DNA of 64,000 nucleotides from Xenoacremonium recifei. Lineage: Eukaryota > Ascomycota > Sordariomycetes > Hypocreales > Nectriaceae. The stretch lies in contig WOFQ01000032.1 in the NCBI GenBank assembly GCA_012184525.1, positions 1-64,000 of the forward strand, written 5' to 3'. Of the stretch, positions 1 to 11,812 are shown one piece after another. Every line of letters starts with the position of its first letter. Positions within the stretch are counted from its first letter, which is position 1. The position numbers and the translations under genes were made by a program. The notes under the pieces were generated by a model. That model ran no database searches, had not been told where the DNA came from, and saw nothing but the letters and a program-made list of their open reading frames with translations.

Positions 1-70
<70 letters not shown>
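1..70. other. Poly-G run at window start, probable artefact
   Basis: Seventy consecutive G residues with no interruption, followed abruptly by ordinary complex sequence. A pure 70 bp G homopolymer is not expected in fungal chromosomal DNA. Runs like this are typical of no-signal calls in two-colour short-read sequencing carried to a contig edge. It is not a telomere, which in these fungi is a TTAGGG-type repeat. Confidence 0.85.
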
Positions 71-72
<2 letters not shown>

Positions 73-699
73 TTACCTGTTGGACCCTGTGATCATGACG
101 AACAGCTGCTCATGGGCGGGAACAGCGTCCCATGGCGCTGCTGGCGGTTGAGAGCCCATCCGACCACGATTCCGAGACAATTCGCTTCTCGTGTGGCGGT
201 AGAGGCAGATTGAGTCGTTTTCTTTGCCGTGCTTGTTTGGTGCGAGGTCGAAGAGCGGTGTCTGGCTACAAGACATTGGCGGCAGCCACCTTTTACATGT
301 ACATGTACATGCTGCCCGCCGCAGCCCCACGTGATGCAAGCTCCCGCCCGTTAGAATTAGAATTAGAAGCTGGCCCCTGACACGCGCCACCACGGAATCG
401 AGAGTCCCGGCTGCAGCTAGCCAGCCTAGCTCCTCGTCCTCGTACTCGTATACCTTCAGCCATATGCAGACATTAGTTGCAGTCAAACGGGAAAGGCCAA
501 CAGCTGTGAAGGAAATCGTCATCATTACTTTTTTGCTAATTACAAACTAATTTACCGGACAAGATGCCTCTTTTTTGACATTCTATCGCCTCTGCTTCCC
601 TTGGCAACATACTCCCTGTATCCTTATATCCCTACAAGCAGACTTGAACACATCTCCTTCTTTCCGAGTCCAACAACTACAGGGCAGGGCAATTTTAGC
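71..699. other. Gene-free stretch, 3' flank of the KH gene
   Basis: No convincing coding sequence. The ORFs on either strand are short and of mixed composition, with no recognisable motif. A short alternating repeat (ACATGT-type, about 295-312) is present. The part next to position 699 is probably the 3' untranslated region of the minus-strand KH-domain gene. Confidence 0.5.
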
Positions 700-3600
700 T
701 CACTCCCGGGCTTTGCTCGTTCCTTCTCGCACAGCCGCAAGGATGAGATCCTTGGCCACCTCGACGCCCTCCTGGGAGCCAATAATCTCAATGGCTTCGT
801 CCTTGGCCTGGTCGCGAGGCACCTGGATCTTGCAGTTGCTCTGCTTTCGGATGGCGTTGACCTTGGAGCCATTGGGTCCGATGACGTGGCGGTACGTCTT
901 CGGGTCCGGCAACACAAGGTATCCTGTGGCATCATTCTTCTTGGCCTGTTCCAGAGCCTTGGCAATCGCCTCCTTCGCCTTCTCCACGTTCTCAGCGCTA
1001 CCGCGGAGGACCCAGGGGATCTCGCCCTCCTCTCCGGCGCCCACCTTCACCACCTTCCAGGAATGCGCCTCCGAAGCGGCATCATCGTCGTCCGTAATCA
1101 GGGGCAGACCACCCGCGACCGCCCGAGTAGAAGTGTCGGGCTTGGCAGGGGTTGCCTGACCAGCATGGTCGACGGTGACATGGTGGTTGTTGCGCAGTTG
1201 GCGGAAGAACTGTCCGCCGTTGGAGATCGAGTGATGCAGGTTACGGGGGACTTGCACCGTCTCACCCTGCTGCGACTTGATGATCGAAAGAATGTGCTCC
1301 TTGGCCTTGGCAATGTTCTCAGGGCGGCCGGTGACCTTGACCCCAGTCTTGCCGTCGCCCTGGCGAGGGACATCAATGGAGACGCTGAACTTGGACTCCA
1401 TCTGGCGCTTGGTATCACCACCACGACCAATAAGGGATCGGTGGTTATCAATGGGCACATCTACAACCTCGGTCTGCTGGCTCTCGCGCTCAGCGACAAT
1501 CTCTTTGATACGGTTGATAATGTTCTGCACCACCTCCGTGCGTCCCTCAATCTTGATCATGTTTCCGTCAGCTTCCTGCTTAGGAAATTGGATAGTTCGA
1601 GCGAGTTCTCGGCGATCATCAGAACCACCAGCCTTGACAACAATGTCTCTGAGGTTAGCGCCTAAGTGATTTCAGTCAGTATTCGGTTCACTCTCATCAT
1701 GTTTCGGGTTATGAGCACTTACCACTGGCACCAATGAGCGCCTTGTGGTGCTTCTTGTCGACATCCAAAGTTTGGACAACCGTGTCGTCAAATACGGCTC
1801 GCTTCTCCTCGAGAATCTTCTTGGCCTTAGCAACTTGGGCACTAGTACCCTTCAGATGAATCTCGACGATATCCGTATCACGATCAGCAGGCACATCAAT
1901 CTTCGCACCAGTCATCTGTCGAAGCTCATCAAGAGAAGCACCTCCTTGACCGATGAGAGAACCGACCTGCTTCTGCTGCACAGCAACAGTAGCAGTTGCC
2001 GAGTGCTCCTCGAGGTACTTGTGCAGGGAGAAGATCTCATCACGAGCTTCGTCCGCGCCCTTCTTAGGCCCTCGAATGATGACCTCATCTGGGGCCTGCT
2101 GGCGGCGAGGCTTTCCAGCTTCACTAGCAGCATCGGCGTTGGACTGGTCGTCCGCGGCATTCTTGGCAGATCGGGGGAAGAAGATGAGAACCTTGTAGCG
2201 GTTCTGGAGACGGTTGATCTGGCTACCTTGGGAGCCGATCAGCTCACGGTGGTACTTGGGATCGATCTTCAGGGTGTGTGTTGTCTCGTCAGCTAGGGTA
2301 CGGGCGAGGCTCATGATGTGAGACTTCGCTGCCTCAGCCTTCGCCTTAGGTCCCTTCAGCTCAACCTTGCCGTCCTGGACCTGGATCTCGACATCGAACC
2401 GGTCGCGCAGCTCGCGAATGTTGCTACCACCCTTACCGATGAGGTGGTTGGCATACTTCTGCGGGAAGTCAAAGGTGAGAGTGAAGCCTCTCTCCTTCTC
2501 ATCCAGCTTCTCCTGCTCGACGAAGGCCGTGGCCTTTGCGGCAAGCGAGTCGACCGCCGAAGCAGGTCCACGGAGAGTGATAGTGGTGCCAACCTTGGTC
2601 ACTCGGACAGGGATGACATTGGCGGAGCGTCCCTCTTGCTCCTTCTTAATGAACCGGCGCAGTCTCTCGTGGAACTTCACGGGAACATCCAAAGTAACGT
2701 TCTTGAGCTGTTCCTGAGCATTGATGAGCTCAAGAATGTGCTTCCTAGCATCATCCAAGCCCTGCTGGAAGGCACGGACTTCGGCGTCACTGGGCTTATT
2801 GCGAGGCAACTGGTAGGGCGAATCAGCGGGATCCTGGCCCTCGTAGACAAGAAGTACGGGAGCCCCGCCTTCAGAAACATCAGGCACAACGAGGTGAACA
2901 CCATAGTCACGCTTGACCTGAGGAGTCACGTCGCTCCGCAGATGTTGATAGAAGAAAGGGTCCACGGGCAGCGAGGACATGCGAGAAGGGGGGCAACCGT
3001 TGATAATGCCCGTAATCTCGGATTGAGCACGAATGGCGTTCTTGCCCTCTCGAGAGTAGAGCTCCCATGGCAAAGCACCGCCCTCAGAAAAGGGGGTGTT
3101 GATGTGAGTGTTATACAGCTTCTCGAGACGGTCGATCTCCTGGCGCTGACGCAGGTAACGAGTAACATTTCCAGCGTGGATCGCCGCACCGCCGGGAGCG
3201 GTACGGTGGAATCGGGCAATATCAAGGTTGGACATTTGCATGCCCATGGCAAGATCCATCGCCTTTTCAAGACCAGCCTGGACTCGGTCCGCGGGTCCAA
3301 CGACGGTGATGGTGTCGTCGTCTTCATCAGTAGGAAGAAGGATAGCACAACCAGTCTCGTTGAAGAAATCATCCATAGGGACACCCCGGTCACCGATGAT
3401 GAACTGATGGCGGCCTCGCTGAATCGAGAGCTGCTCGGCTTCCAACTGACGCTGGAGCTCGGCAGCCCTAGCCTCGATCTCAGCTCGGGCTTTCTGGACA
3501 GCGGCCCGATCACCGGCCAGCTGGATGTGGTTCTCGTCAATGCCGGCGGGCGCAAACACAGGTCGCTGGCCAGGGTTGATAGTCACAGGGGCAGGGCCAG

Positions 3601-4674
3601 ACGGGTAAGCCTGATGGGGAGGAACACGGATTTGAATGCCGTTGTTCTCCTCCATGGCGTGAGCCAGCGAGTTTCCTGGACCAGCAAGGAAGGGGAAGAA
3701 CGCCGCTGGAATACCGCGGACCTTGGTCTGGACGTTGGCGGCACGCTCACCGGCGATCTTCAGAATCTCGTCCCGAGCCGAGGCCGCAGAAATGGCATTG
3801 CCTTCAACAATGACATCGATGGTGGCATCGTCATCCTCGTCAATTGGCAGGTTTTCCTCGACCTTAGGCAGCTGAATCCGGGCTCCAGTCTTCTCCTGAA
3901 GAGCCTTAATCATCGATCCTCCGCGGCCGATGATGTGGGCTCGGGTCGACTGAGGGATTGGGACCCTGATTGATTGCTGGGTTCGTTAGCTTAATGGACA
4001 AATAAGTAGACAGGTAGATAACATACCCGAGTGCCGATTTGAGAAACCAGGTCCTTGAGTGCCTGTTGAGCAACTTCCTGAGGACCGGTAGCGTCGAATC
4101 GAAGGTGGCCGCCAGCGTTGGTAGCCATGGAAATGTTGGCACGAGACTTCCTGTTGATGTCCTTGATGATGTCGGGGATAGGTCGCTTCAATTGGCCACG
4201 AGGGAGGACAAAACCGGGTTCCAGCGTAACGGTCTCGACATTGCGGCCGGGAATGTGCATGGCCGGGGCCGACGTGGACGGGGTTGCAACACCGGATGCA
4301 GGAGTCGAGGATCGCGAAGCACCGTTGGAACCAGTGCCATTGGTCTTGCCATTGGCAGCGGTCTTGGCTCCCCAAATAGGTGCCACGTTAGCCTTGCTCT
4401 TGGAGGCGCCCAACTCGGGAAACAATTCGTGGGACTGGGTGTCCAGAGCAGTCTTGGGAGCAGTGTTCTCCTTCTGCTTCCCAGCAGCCTTGGAGCTCAT
4501 TGGCGCGGCCCAAGAGCCAGCAGCATCATTGGTTGCAGGCTTAGCGGGGAGCTCCTCGTCTGGAACATCTTCAACGGTGACGTGATGAGGGGCTTCCGCA
4601 TGTTTCTCCATGAGCTTCTGAGCGGCAGAAAGCTCGCCGGGGGCGGCGGTATCGACGGGAGCTTCGGAGGCCAT
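700..4674 (-). CDS. SCP160: Multi-KH-domain RNA-binding protein, vigilin/Scp160 family
   Basis: Three exons on the minus strand (4674-4027, 3976-1723, 1661-700) encode 1287 residues. Introns are 3977-4026 (50 bp, GTATGT donor) and 1662-1722 (61 bp, GTAAGT donor), and both joins restore a KH motif. The start is the ATG at 4674; the frame upstream has only a non-ATG codon. After an acidic, Ala/Ser-rich N-terminus of about 170 residues comes an array of KH repeats. GxxG loops visible in order include IIGRGGS, LIGKGGS, LIGSQGS, LIGQGGA, LIGASG (at the second splice), LIGRGGD and VIGPNGS. Several repeats are degenerate, for instance SNGGQF near the C-terminus. Yeast Scp160 has similar length and layout; it binds polysomal mRNA at the ER and influences translation and ploidy maintenance. 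Family assignment is firm; the exact number of KH units was not counted. Confidence 0.93.
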
Positions 4675-5470
4675 GGCAGACAATGGCAATTCGAGTGTTA
4701 TGACCTGTAGATTCGGCGGACGGGGGCGCGGAATGGAGCTTTGTGTTGCCTGGATATCAGATCAGATGTCAGAAAGGGGCCGGGATCACGACGAGCCGCT
4801 GCAGATGCATGGGAACAGCTAGCCGCAGTCGTACAGAGAGCTGACATACCAGAGGAGCAAGCGTTCAATCAAATGAAGCTTGCGACGAGAAAGCCGGAGG
4901 GATGACGAGAGTAGTGGACGGTGAGGGCGACGACGATAGACCGGGTGTGCGATGGGAATCCGAGGTCTCTAGAACATGATGCAGAAACCAGCAGACAGGG
5001 ACCGGATACCAGGAGAGACAGCCAGAGCGTTGCACCACCGACCAGGACGTGAAGAGTGACGACTGGGAGGGGAAACCAGAGCAGAGCGCGGGGCGGGGAG
5101 AGGAAGAGGTTTTGTGGGAAGTGAGGTTTAGAGTTGAGGGTGAGGTGGAAGTTCTCCAGGTTTCGGCGAAGGTTTCTGGGCGGCGTGGCTTCCTTTCCAC
5201 CTTGGGGGAGGTCTTGCCAGGCCCAGGCAAGGATCACGGAGCCACTCTCGGCAGGTCTCCACTCGACGCCAGCAGCTCCTTCCCTCAATGGTTCGGTGCC
5301 ATTGGATGGGCTGCGGTGCCTCCCGAGCTGGAGCTGGACCTGGACGGTCCGGCACTGGAACCGTTGAGTGTTGGGGTCACGGGACCCGGCATGTGACTCG
5401 ACGAGTCCAGCTCGAGGCGCGATGCGATGATTCAGCAATGGAATTGGGTTTCTGATTGAAATTCTAGTCA
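4675..5470 (-). promoter_or_regulatory. Leader/promoter of the KH gene with possible 5'UTR intron
   Basis: Directly upstream of the KH-gene ATG. On the minus strand a GTATGT donor at 4849 and a CCAG acceptor ending at 4750 would define a 100 bp intron in the leader. No transcript evidence is available, so this is inference from splice consensus only. ORFs in this stretch lack recognisable motifs. Confidence 0.35.
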
Positions 5471-8400
5471 TCTATCAATTTGCAGCCATGTGCGTCATGT
5501 TGGGCCTAGCCAGGGCGGCCGAACGATGCCCATCTCTGTGCTGAGCTGTAAGACAGTCACTGGCCTGCTCAAGCCTAAATCCTATCCTGCATCCCCTGTG
5601 CGCTGGCGGCAAATCGGCAGCACCTGTTGTCGCAGTCATGGATGAGCGGCGAGTGGGAAACCACCTGCTCTCCGCCGCGGAACTGCCCATCCGTGGCCAG
5701 ATGTTCTGATGTGAGAGGACAGGACGCACTGTTCGTGTGGGGAAGCTTCGTGAAGTTTCCGTCGCTGTGCTCCAACCACTGGAGCTGAACACCACACTAA
5801 AGCGCCTCAATTTACCAAGGTTTTCAGCGTGATGGCTCAAGGGTCAAGTATATTTGCCTCCTTGGTGATAAATCACATGACGAGCGAGCGCATCAAGGTG
5901 TTGACTTCTGATTAATTATTCCGTGTCCATTCTCAACTCATAGATGTTTAGGGTAGGCTGCAAGACGAGACGAGTTATCTTATGGGATCTCCGAAGTCCT
6001 CACTCGAGCCGTTGTGTCTCGAAAAGCTGTCCACTACCTTGATAATGGCAGTGCCTGCGGTTTCAACTGTAAATCCTTCCTTTCTCTCTCTCTCTCTCTC
6101 AAAAATCTGTCAAATACCCTTTCAGTGCAGATACATAACACCTACCGTCAACCGGATGCCAGAGCATCTTATCTGGCGCCAGAACCGTCACTAACAGCCC
6201 AATAGTGCTTCAGGTGGAGGTATTGGCGTGCCATTCCCCTTTCTCTCAAGCTGCTCGACTACTGCAGGTTGATGCTCCGGCGACTGCAGCTATCCTCCTG
6301 CAGGTACGAGATAGAATGGGTGTGCGACATTGGAAGCGGCACGAGACGGGACGCTGATAGATCTAGATGCACGCACTTCCGAGTATACGTGGCCGTTGTG
6401 TCCTCGAGGGAGGCGAGACCGGAGACTCGATTCAAGTCCTCTAATAAAGCCAGCTTCCATGTCACTTGTCCGACGAAGAAGGGCGATATGCAGTTCGGAG
6501 TCTCCGAGATCCTGCTTTCTCGTGTTGGTCGAGATTCACGCGGAGGGCCTTCTTCGGCTCATTTCTTGGACGACGTGTGCAGTCCAGAACACAGCGATGC
6601 CGTACCAACAGCGCTCTGCTTCCAAATACTATCCTCGGAACAGCGTCCATGAATAGTAGCAGGCGCTGCCCATTTGGGCCGGGAGGATTTGCGCCCGTCG
6701 TATAGATGGGGGCCAGAGGCTGTGCTGAGCAAGATAGCCCCAATCAAGTGCCCGATGGAATCGCATCCTCCGGGAACTCTATAGATACTGTACCAACGGA
6801 GCCAGGCGTGTCGACACGGGGTAGGACCTGCTATGGGCGTATCCCCAGACTGCTGCACCACCATCGCCTGTCAGCCGTAGCTATTCGCGTACCTTGTCGA
6901 TGCGATACAAGTTCTGCGGCAGGGTGGCACTGGCAATTCTACTAAGGACAAGATTCCAAAGCTGCACCCAATGCCATTGGCTAATCTGTGGCCGCTCCCG
7001 CTCCGGCCTGAAGCAATTGGCGGAGAATGCTTGGATCAAGTGTCGCAGCATTGCTTCGGGCCCGTGGAGCCTATTCTCGGTCAAGTCAAGTTCCCAGGAG
7101 AGCCGCCAGCGAGATTCCCGCGGCTGTGACAGGCGTGGATGTATCGAGACATGCAAGGTAACGGCCAGAAGCGAAGTGATACAATGAAGCTCCAACTTTT
7201 GCCGCGATCCGGGTAAGTGTGCATAGACAAAGGGATAATGGCTATCTTTCCAGGAGACTGGATGAACATTGGGAGATTAAATTTGTTTTAGAGAGTTGAA
7301 TTTCGGGATTTTTTGATGTGTTCTTTGCTATATATGAAGTCGCTTGAAAGGTTTCGACAATATGGTGCCCATTTGGGTTGGCTACATCCACATACCCGGG
7401 AGTTATAATATCTTCAACCTTCAACAGTCTGCTTTGTGATATCGTATTGGTGCAGGCCGCGGCGATCCCAAAATGAAAATTTTGTGATTTAAAGATATGA
7501 AGAGTTAAAATATCAAAGGTCATAAAATACATTCTTTTAAACCTGTCACTCGTTAAAGTGGTATTGATCTTTTACTATGGCAATTCGAAGAGGATTGGGA
7601 AGAACGTAATTACCTTGGACCCTCTACCTCATTGTCTTGGAGTTCCGGCACTAACTACTAATAGTAGACTATGGAGTAGGCATTGACGCTTCCGTTGAAT
7701 ATTCTCTCCTCTTCAAGTGATTTAAAACAATTCATGAAACGGATAGCCGCCTAGCTCAGTCCTGGTCGACCTACACACGGCCGGCAAAGACCCTCCGCGA
7801 GCGGTCACCTTCGTCTGACCCGGGCCGAACTTTCTTTCTGGAAGAGGGCTGGACAGCACTGTGCGGGGTCATGAAACAGGAGAATACGAAGAAAAAGCCA
7901 TGGGCGGGAGATCGAGCAGGTCAGTTCACATGGGATCGATCTATGTGGAGGAGTGGAGTATTATTAACAGGAGGCTCGTGGTCGCAGCGTCAAAACAAAG
8001 ACGAGGGGCCAATGCGGAACTTTGCAAAAAGTTCGTTTGAATGGTGTTTACTAGAAAAAGGGAGGATTGAGATGGGAAGTTTCGTCATGAATTGAGCATC
8101 TTAGCCAGGCTCTACTGCCGGAGAACACTTCCGATATGCTCGATGGCACTGACAGACCCTTACTTGTAGTTCCGATGGTGGATCACAAGGTCAAACGGCA
8201 AGATCTAAGTCACAGTGCAAAGCGGGTGTCCGGATACTCGAGCACGGGAATTACAACAACAAAGAAAATTTGACGTTTGAAATTGGCCGAGTTGACGAAC
8301 TTATGTCGCAAGGAGGACGGACAATTGCAGTGAGACGGCAGATGTGCCGGAGGCTAGTAGTCTCGAACCGTCTCAAACAGTGGCAGCACTGTCATTCAAC

Positions 8401-10028
8401 TCAATATGCTGGAGCATAGCTCCTATTAGGCAAAGATAGGCAGGGAATGAAAATTCAGGAGCCGTTGATTAGAGTTCTCGACCGTTGGATGGTGCCCTGT
8501 GCAAGTCATCAATAGAGTTTCAAGAAAAGGAGGCCACGGAATACTGCATTTGCAAGAACCGAGTTCCCGAGTTGTCCGTCATGATTGCAGGTGTTGTCCC
8601 AATTACGTGGTTTTCGGGGACCCTGGATCTATAGTTGAGCCTGATATTGGTGGGCCAATGCACAATGTAAGGAGAAAAATTCAGATTCGGCTGTGCAGCA
8701 AGAAAAACCTTATGAGCTCGAGCTGCTTCTAAGAACAATAGACAATAAAGCCCGGGAGAAGGGAGGAGGGAGGGGTTGAGAGGATGGCATTGCTTCCAAG
8801 GTTTCCATTGCCACGATCTGTCCATCTGAGTTGCAAACCGGGGAAATCGGGGCAGACAGAATCAAGCTTTGCCGGCTGAATCAAGCTCGAAACTTGGCTT
8901 GTGAGGCCGCGTCGGATCCACGGATCCCTGTCAAGACTGCCGGACAATCACAGTGATCTGGTCTTTTTGGCCGTCAGTGGCAAGGCAGCCCCGTCGCCTT
9001 GCCGCAATCACACATCAGTCCATGAGCTGGTTTCTGCATGCCCGTCCAATCGCAGGCACTGGAGGAGCAGCCTGAGAGATGCGGCATCAAAATTGATGGC
9101 CCGTCAACTCGACTCAGGCTCACTGGAGGCTGCTCCACTCGGAGATGTCTCCAGTAGAGTCCGTTGTAATAAGCGCAGCACAGTGAGGATTGATGATGGA
9201 GTAGAAAGTCTCCATTGAATTGAGACGAAAGATACATAGAGAATAGACAAGAACACAACTAAACTTTGGGGCGGCGGCTGGACGGCCACTTGTGATGGAG
9301 CGAGAGCCACCACGAGTGCCACATCAGCAATCAGGATTAAGGCTCACCAGCGACTCCACCGGCCACGAGCAGGAGGAAGCCGTGAAGATACGCAGATTGT
9401 GGACAGAAGTCAATCTAGATTTTCTGGAGGCGTCTTGTACAGAATAGAGAAGGCTCGAGAACGGAGGTCCTAGACTCTAGCGTTCTCTCCCCACAGAGTT
9501 CTTGGATTTTAAGACACGCATTTCTGCTCTCCATGTGTTCTAGAAATACAGTACAAATGACTCCAAGCACAGTAGATGGCAGACGTCAATGAGTCCCGAG
9601 AGAACAGGATGCAAGAAGACCCTCATCTCCACCGAAGTGCGTGCCTCTACCACTCGGCGTGGTGCTAGGCTTGAGCTTGGGCTTGTCAGTCTCCATCGCG
9701 AGCGTCTAACAAAGGGCCGTCTCGTCTGAAGGCACACCCCCATGAGGAGGACTCAGACAGACGCGCCCCGCCAGGCTAAGCCAGACCCTTCCAAGATCCC
9801 CGGCGCCTGGAGAGACTTGCACTGTCTGTCGTGTGAATATTGTGCGGTTGGATCTTTGGTGGAAAATTGAAGACGCAGTAGGGCGTAGTCAGCAGCCGCG
9901 AGGAAAGGAAAGGAGCAAGGAGCGTCCAGTCTGGGCTTCTGTCAGAGGCGGATGGTCAACCCCCTGCTGGCTCTGGCCCAGAAAGTCGCGAATCACGAAT
10001 CAACCGCCTGCGATCAAGCAGCGAGGCG

Positions 10029-10052
10029 ACACAGACACAGACACAGACACAG
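10029..10052 (+). repeat. Short (ACACAG)n microsatellite
   Basis: Four perfect copies of a CAGACA-type hexamer in non-coding sequence upstream of the PAK gene. It is read in some frames as an alternating dipeptide, but no gene supports this. Confidence 0.7.
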
Positions 10053-11112
10053 CCCCTCCTCTCCCACTCTCTGGCGTCTGCGGCTGCATCCTCAGCGTTC
10101 CCCGTCTGGTTGTCCCCCCCCGGTCTGTCCCCAGCATCGAACACGTCGCCCAGCAGAGAGAGTCTAGCAGCGCGATTTGCGTCCTGAGATCCTGACCAGA
10201 TACGGCTTTGGTTTCGAGTTGCGGCCAGGGAAAACGTTGAATGAGAGAGAGAGTGTGTGTGAAAGTGAGAGGGAACAGTGTGTGCCAAGTCTGTAGCCTC
10301 GATTCCGCACTGTACCAGACGCGACAGCGGCGCGCTATCTCAACGGCTGGAGAGACAAACTGGGCAAGCGACGGACGACTGTGGTGCGAGCGAGGTGGTG
10401 CATCGTAACGTCAATTCTATCAAGGCGATTATTCTTAGCACAGGGGAAGAGAAAGCAGGGTCGTCATCCTGTTCTGCTCGCGTCGCTCGCTGATACGTAA
10501 GGCAGGTAAGGCACTCTGCCGCCCAACCCGCCCAGCCATCAGGAAGGAGCAACCTAACAAGCAAGACGCAAGCACCTAAAGGCCCTGGAACCTGGACCTG
10601 GGATTTTCTCTTCAGGTACCGCGGGGCTCCTGCCATTGGATCCAATGCCAATTCATCATCCGTCCGCCTCGAAATCGAATCAGATTGCGCTCCTTCCCGA
10701 CCTACTAGGTACCTGGGGCTGAACTGAGAAACGGGCAGCCGCAAGCCCTGTTCTAGAGACAGAGTCGACTTCAGGCTGGCTCGACGGCCCTGTCATCCAT
10801 CCTGATTCATCCTCCTCCCTCCCCATCCTCTCTCTCTCTCTCCTCTTCCACCACCGCCTCCTCAGCCCAGCCCGTCCGCATCAACGCTTGCGCATTGTCA
10901 TCTCGGCGCCCCGAGCCCCTCCAAGGTTCGCTCTCCTGGAACCTCGCTGGTCAGTCACGGCTTTCTCCTCGCCCTGTTTGCTTCTCCGCGACGCCATCTC
11001 CGTCCATCTCAGTCCCGTACAGTGCTTGCTTTCCCCTACAGCTGCGAGTCAAGCAAACAAGCAAGCAGAGCAAAGCAAGCTTCTCACTCCCCCCCATTCT
11101 CGCACACCCCAT

Positions 11113-11134
11113 CCTCCATCCATCCATCCATCCA
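11113..11134 (+). repeat. (CATC)n tetranucleotide tract in PAK leader
   Basis: Five or so tandem CATC/TCCA units in the presumed 5' leader of the PAK kinase gene. Confidence 0.7.
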
Positions 11135-11340
11135 CATTCCCCTCCTTGTCTCTCCATTCACCCTCCGGTACGTTCCCTCTCCCGCGCGCGCTGTTAAGCC
11201 AGTGTGAGGCCGCGCCGTGCTGTGCCCTAACACCAGACCAAGGAGCCATCCACCCATCTCACCCACCCATCCATCCATTGCCCGAGCCGCCCGCTGCGCT
11301 TGCGACTCTACCTTGACGCCCGCGTGCAGGAGATACATAC

Positions 11341-11361
11341 AGACATACATACATACATACA
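11341..11361 (+). repeat. (ACAT)n tetranucleotide tract in PAK leader
   Basis: Tandem ACAT units in the presumed 5' leader of the PAK kinase gene. They lie among several small upstream ORFs that precede the kinase ATG. Confidence 0.7.
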
Positions 11362-11812
11362 GCACTCTGCAGCAGCCACAGTCCCTCCCGTCTGCAGGCA
11401 CTCGCAGCAAGCACTCTCCTGGTTGATGCACATCGGCGGCCTTCCATCACTCAACCACTCCTCCGCTGCCAGCCAGTCAATGGCCCTGGCCCTGCTCTGG
11501 CAGTAGTAAGTGGGTTGGTTGGCCGTGGTGGACGTCCCGACTAGACCAGACCCCCCCCAGACTCCGTACAGTACGCGACGACGGGGATTACTGCAATAGC
11601 TGCCGCGGCTGCTTCTGCTGCTGCTGCTCCCTTTGATTTGCTTGCCTGCCTGCGTGCTGCCTGATGGGACCGAGTGGCTGCTGTTGTCCCGAAAGGAAGC
11701 CTCTTTTCTACCCTTTTCCCTCCTTACTCGTCGCACCCCCAGAGCCCGCCCGACAGACTCTCCTCCTCCTCCTCCCACCCCGTTCTGAGACCTTTTTAGG
11801 TAAGGCTGTACC

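Larger units (their letters stand above)
5471..11812. other. Long gene-free block between KH gene and PAK kinase
   Basis: About 6.3 kb without a supported gene. All ORFs are short and have no family motif. The composition shifts: about 7260-7740 is distinctly AT-rich inside GC-rich flanks. The last kilobase (about 10.75-11.8 kb) is C/T-rich with tetranucleotide tracts and probably is the promoter and long leader of the PAK gene. CT tracts occur near 6084-6100 and 10830-10850. Non-coding RNA genes cannot be excluded from sequence alone. Confidence 0.5.

Noticed and set aside
2318..3973. 551-residue plus-strand ORF, and plus-strand ORF 601-1665, opposite the KH gene
   Set aside because: They are antisense shadows of the multi-KH gene, whose minus-strand frame has repeated GxxG motifs and clean splice joins.
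7741..7815. tRNA-like words (GCCTAGCTCAG) suggesting a tRNA gene
   Set aside because: No matching B-box (GGTTCGANTCC) at the right distance and no cloverleaf could be drawn.
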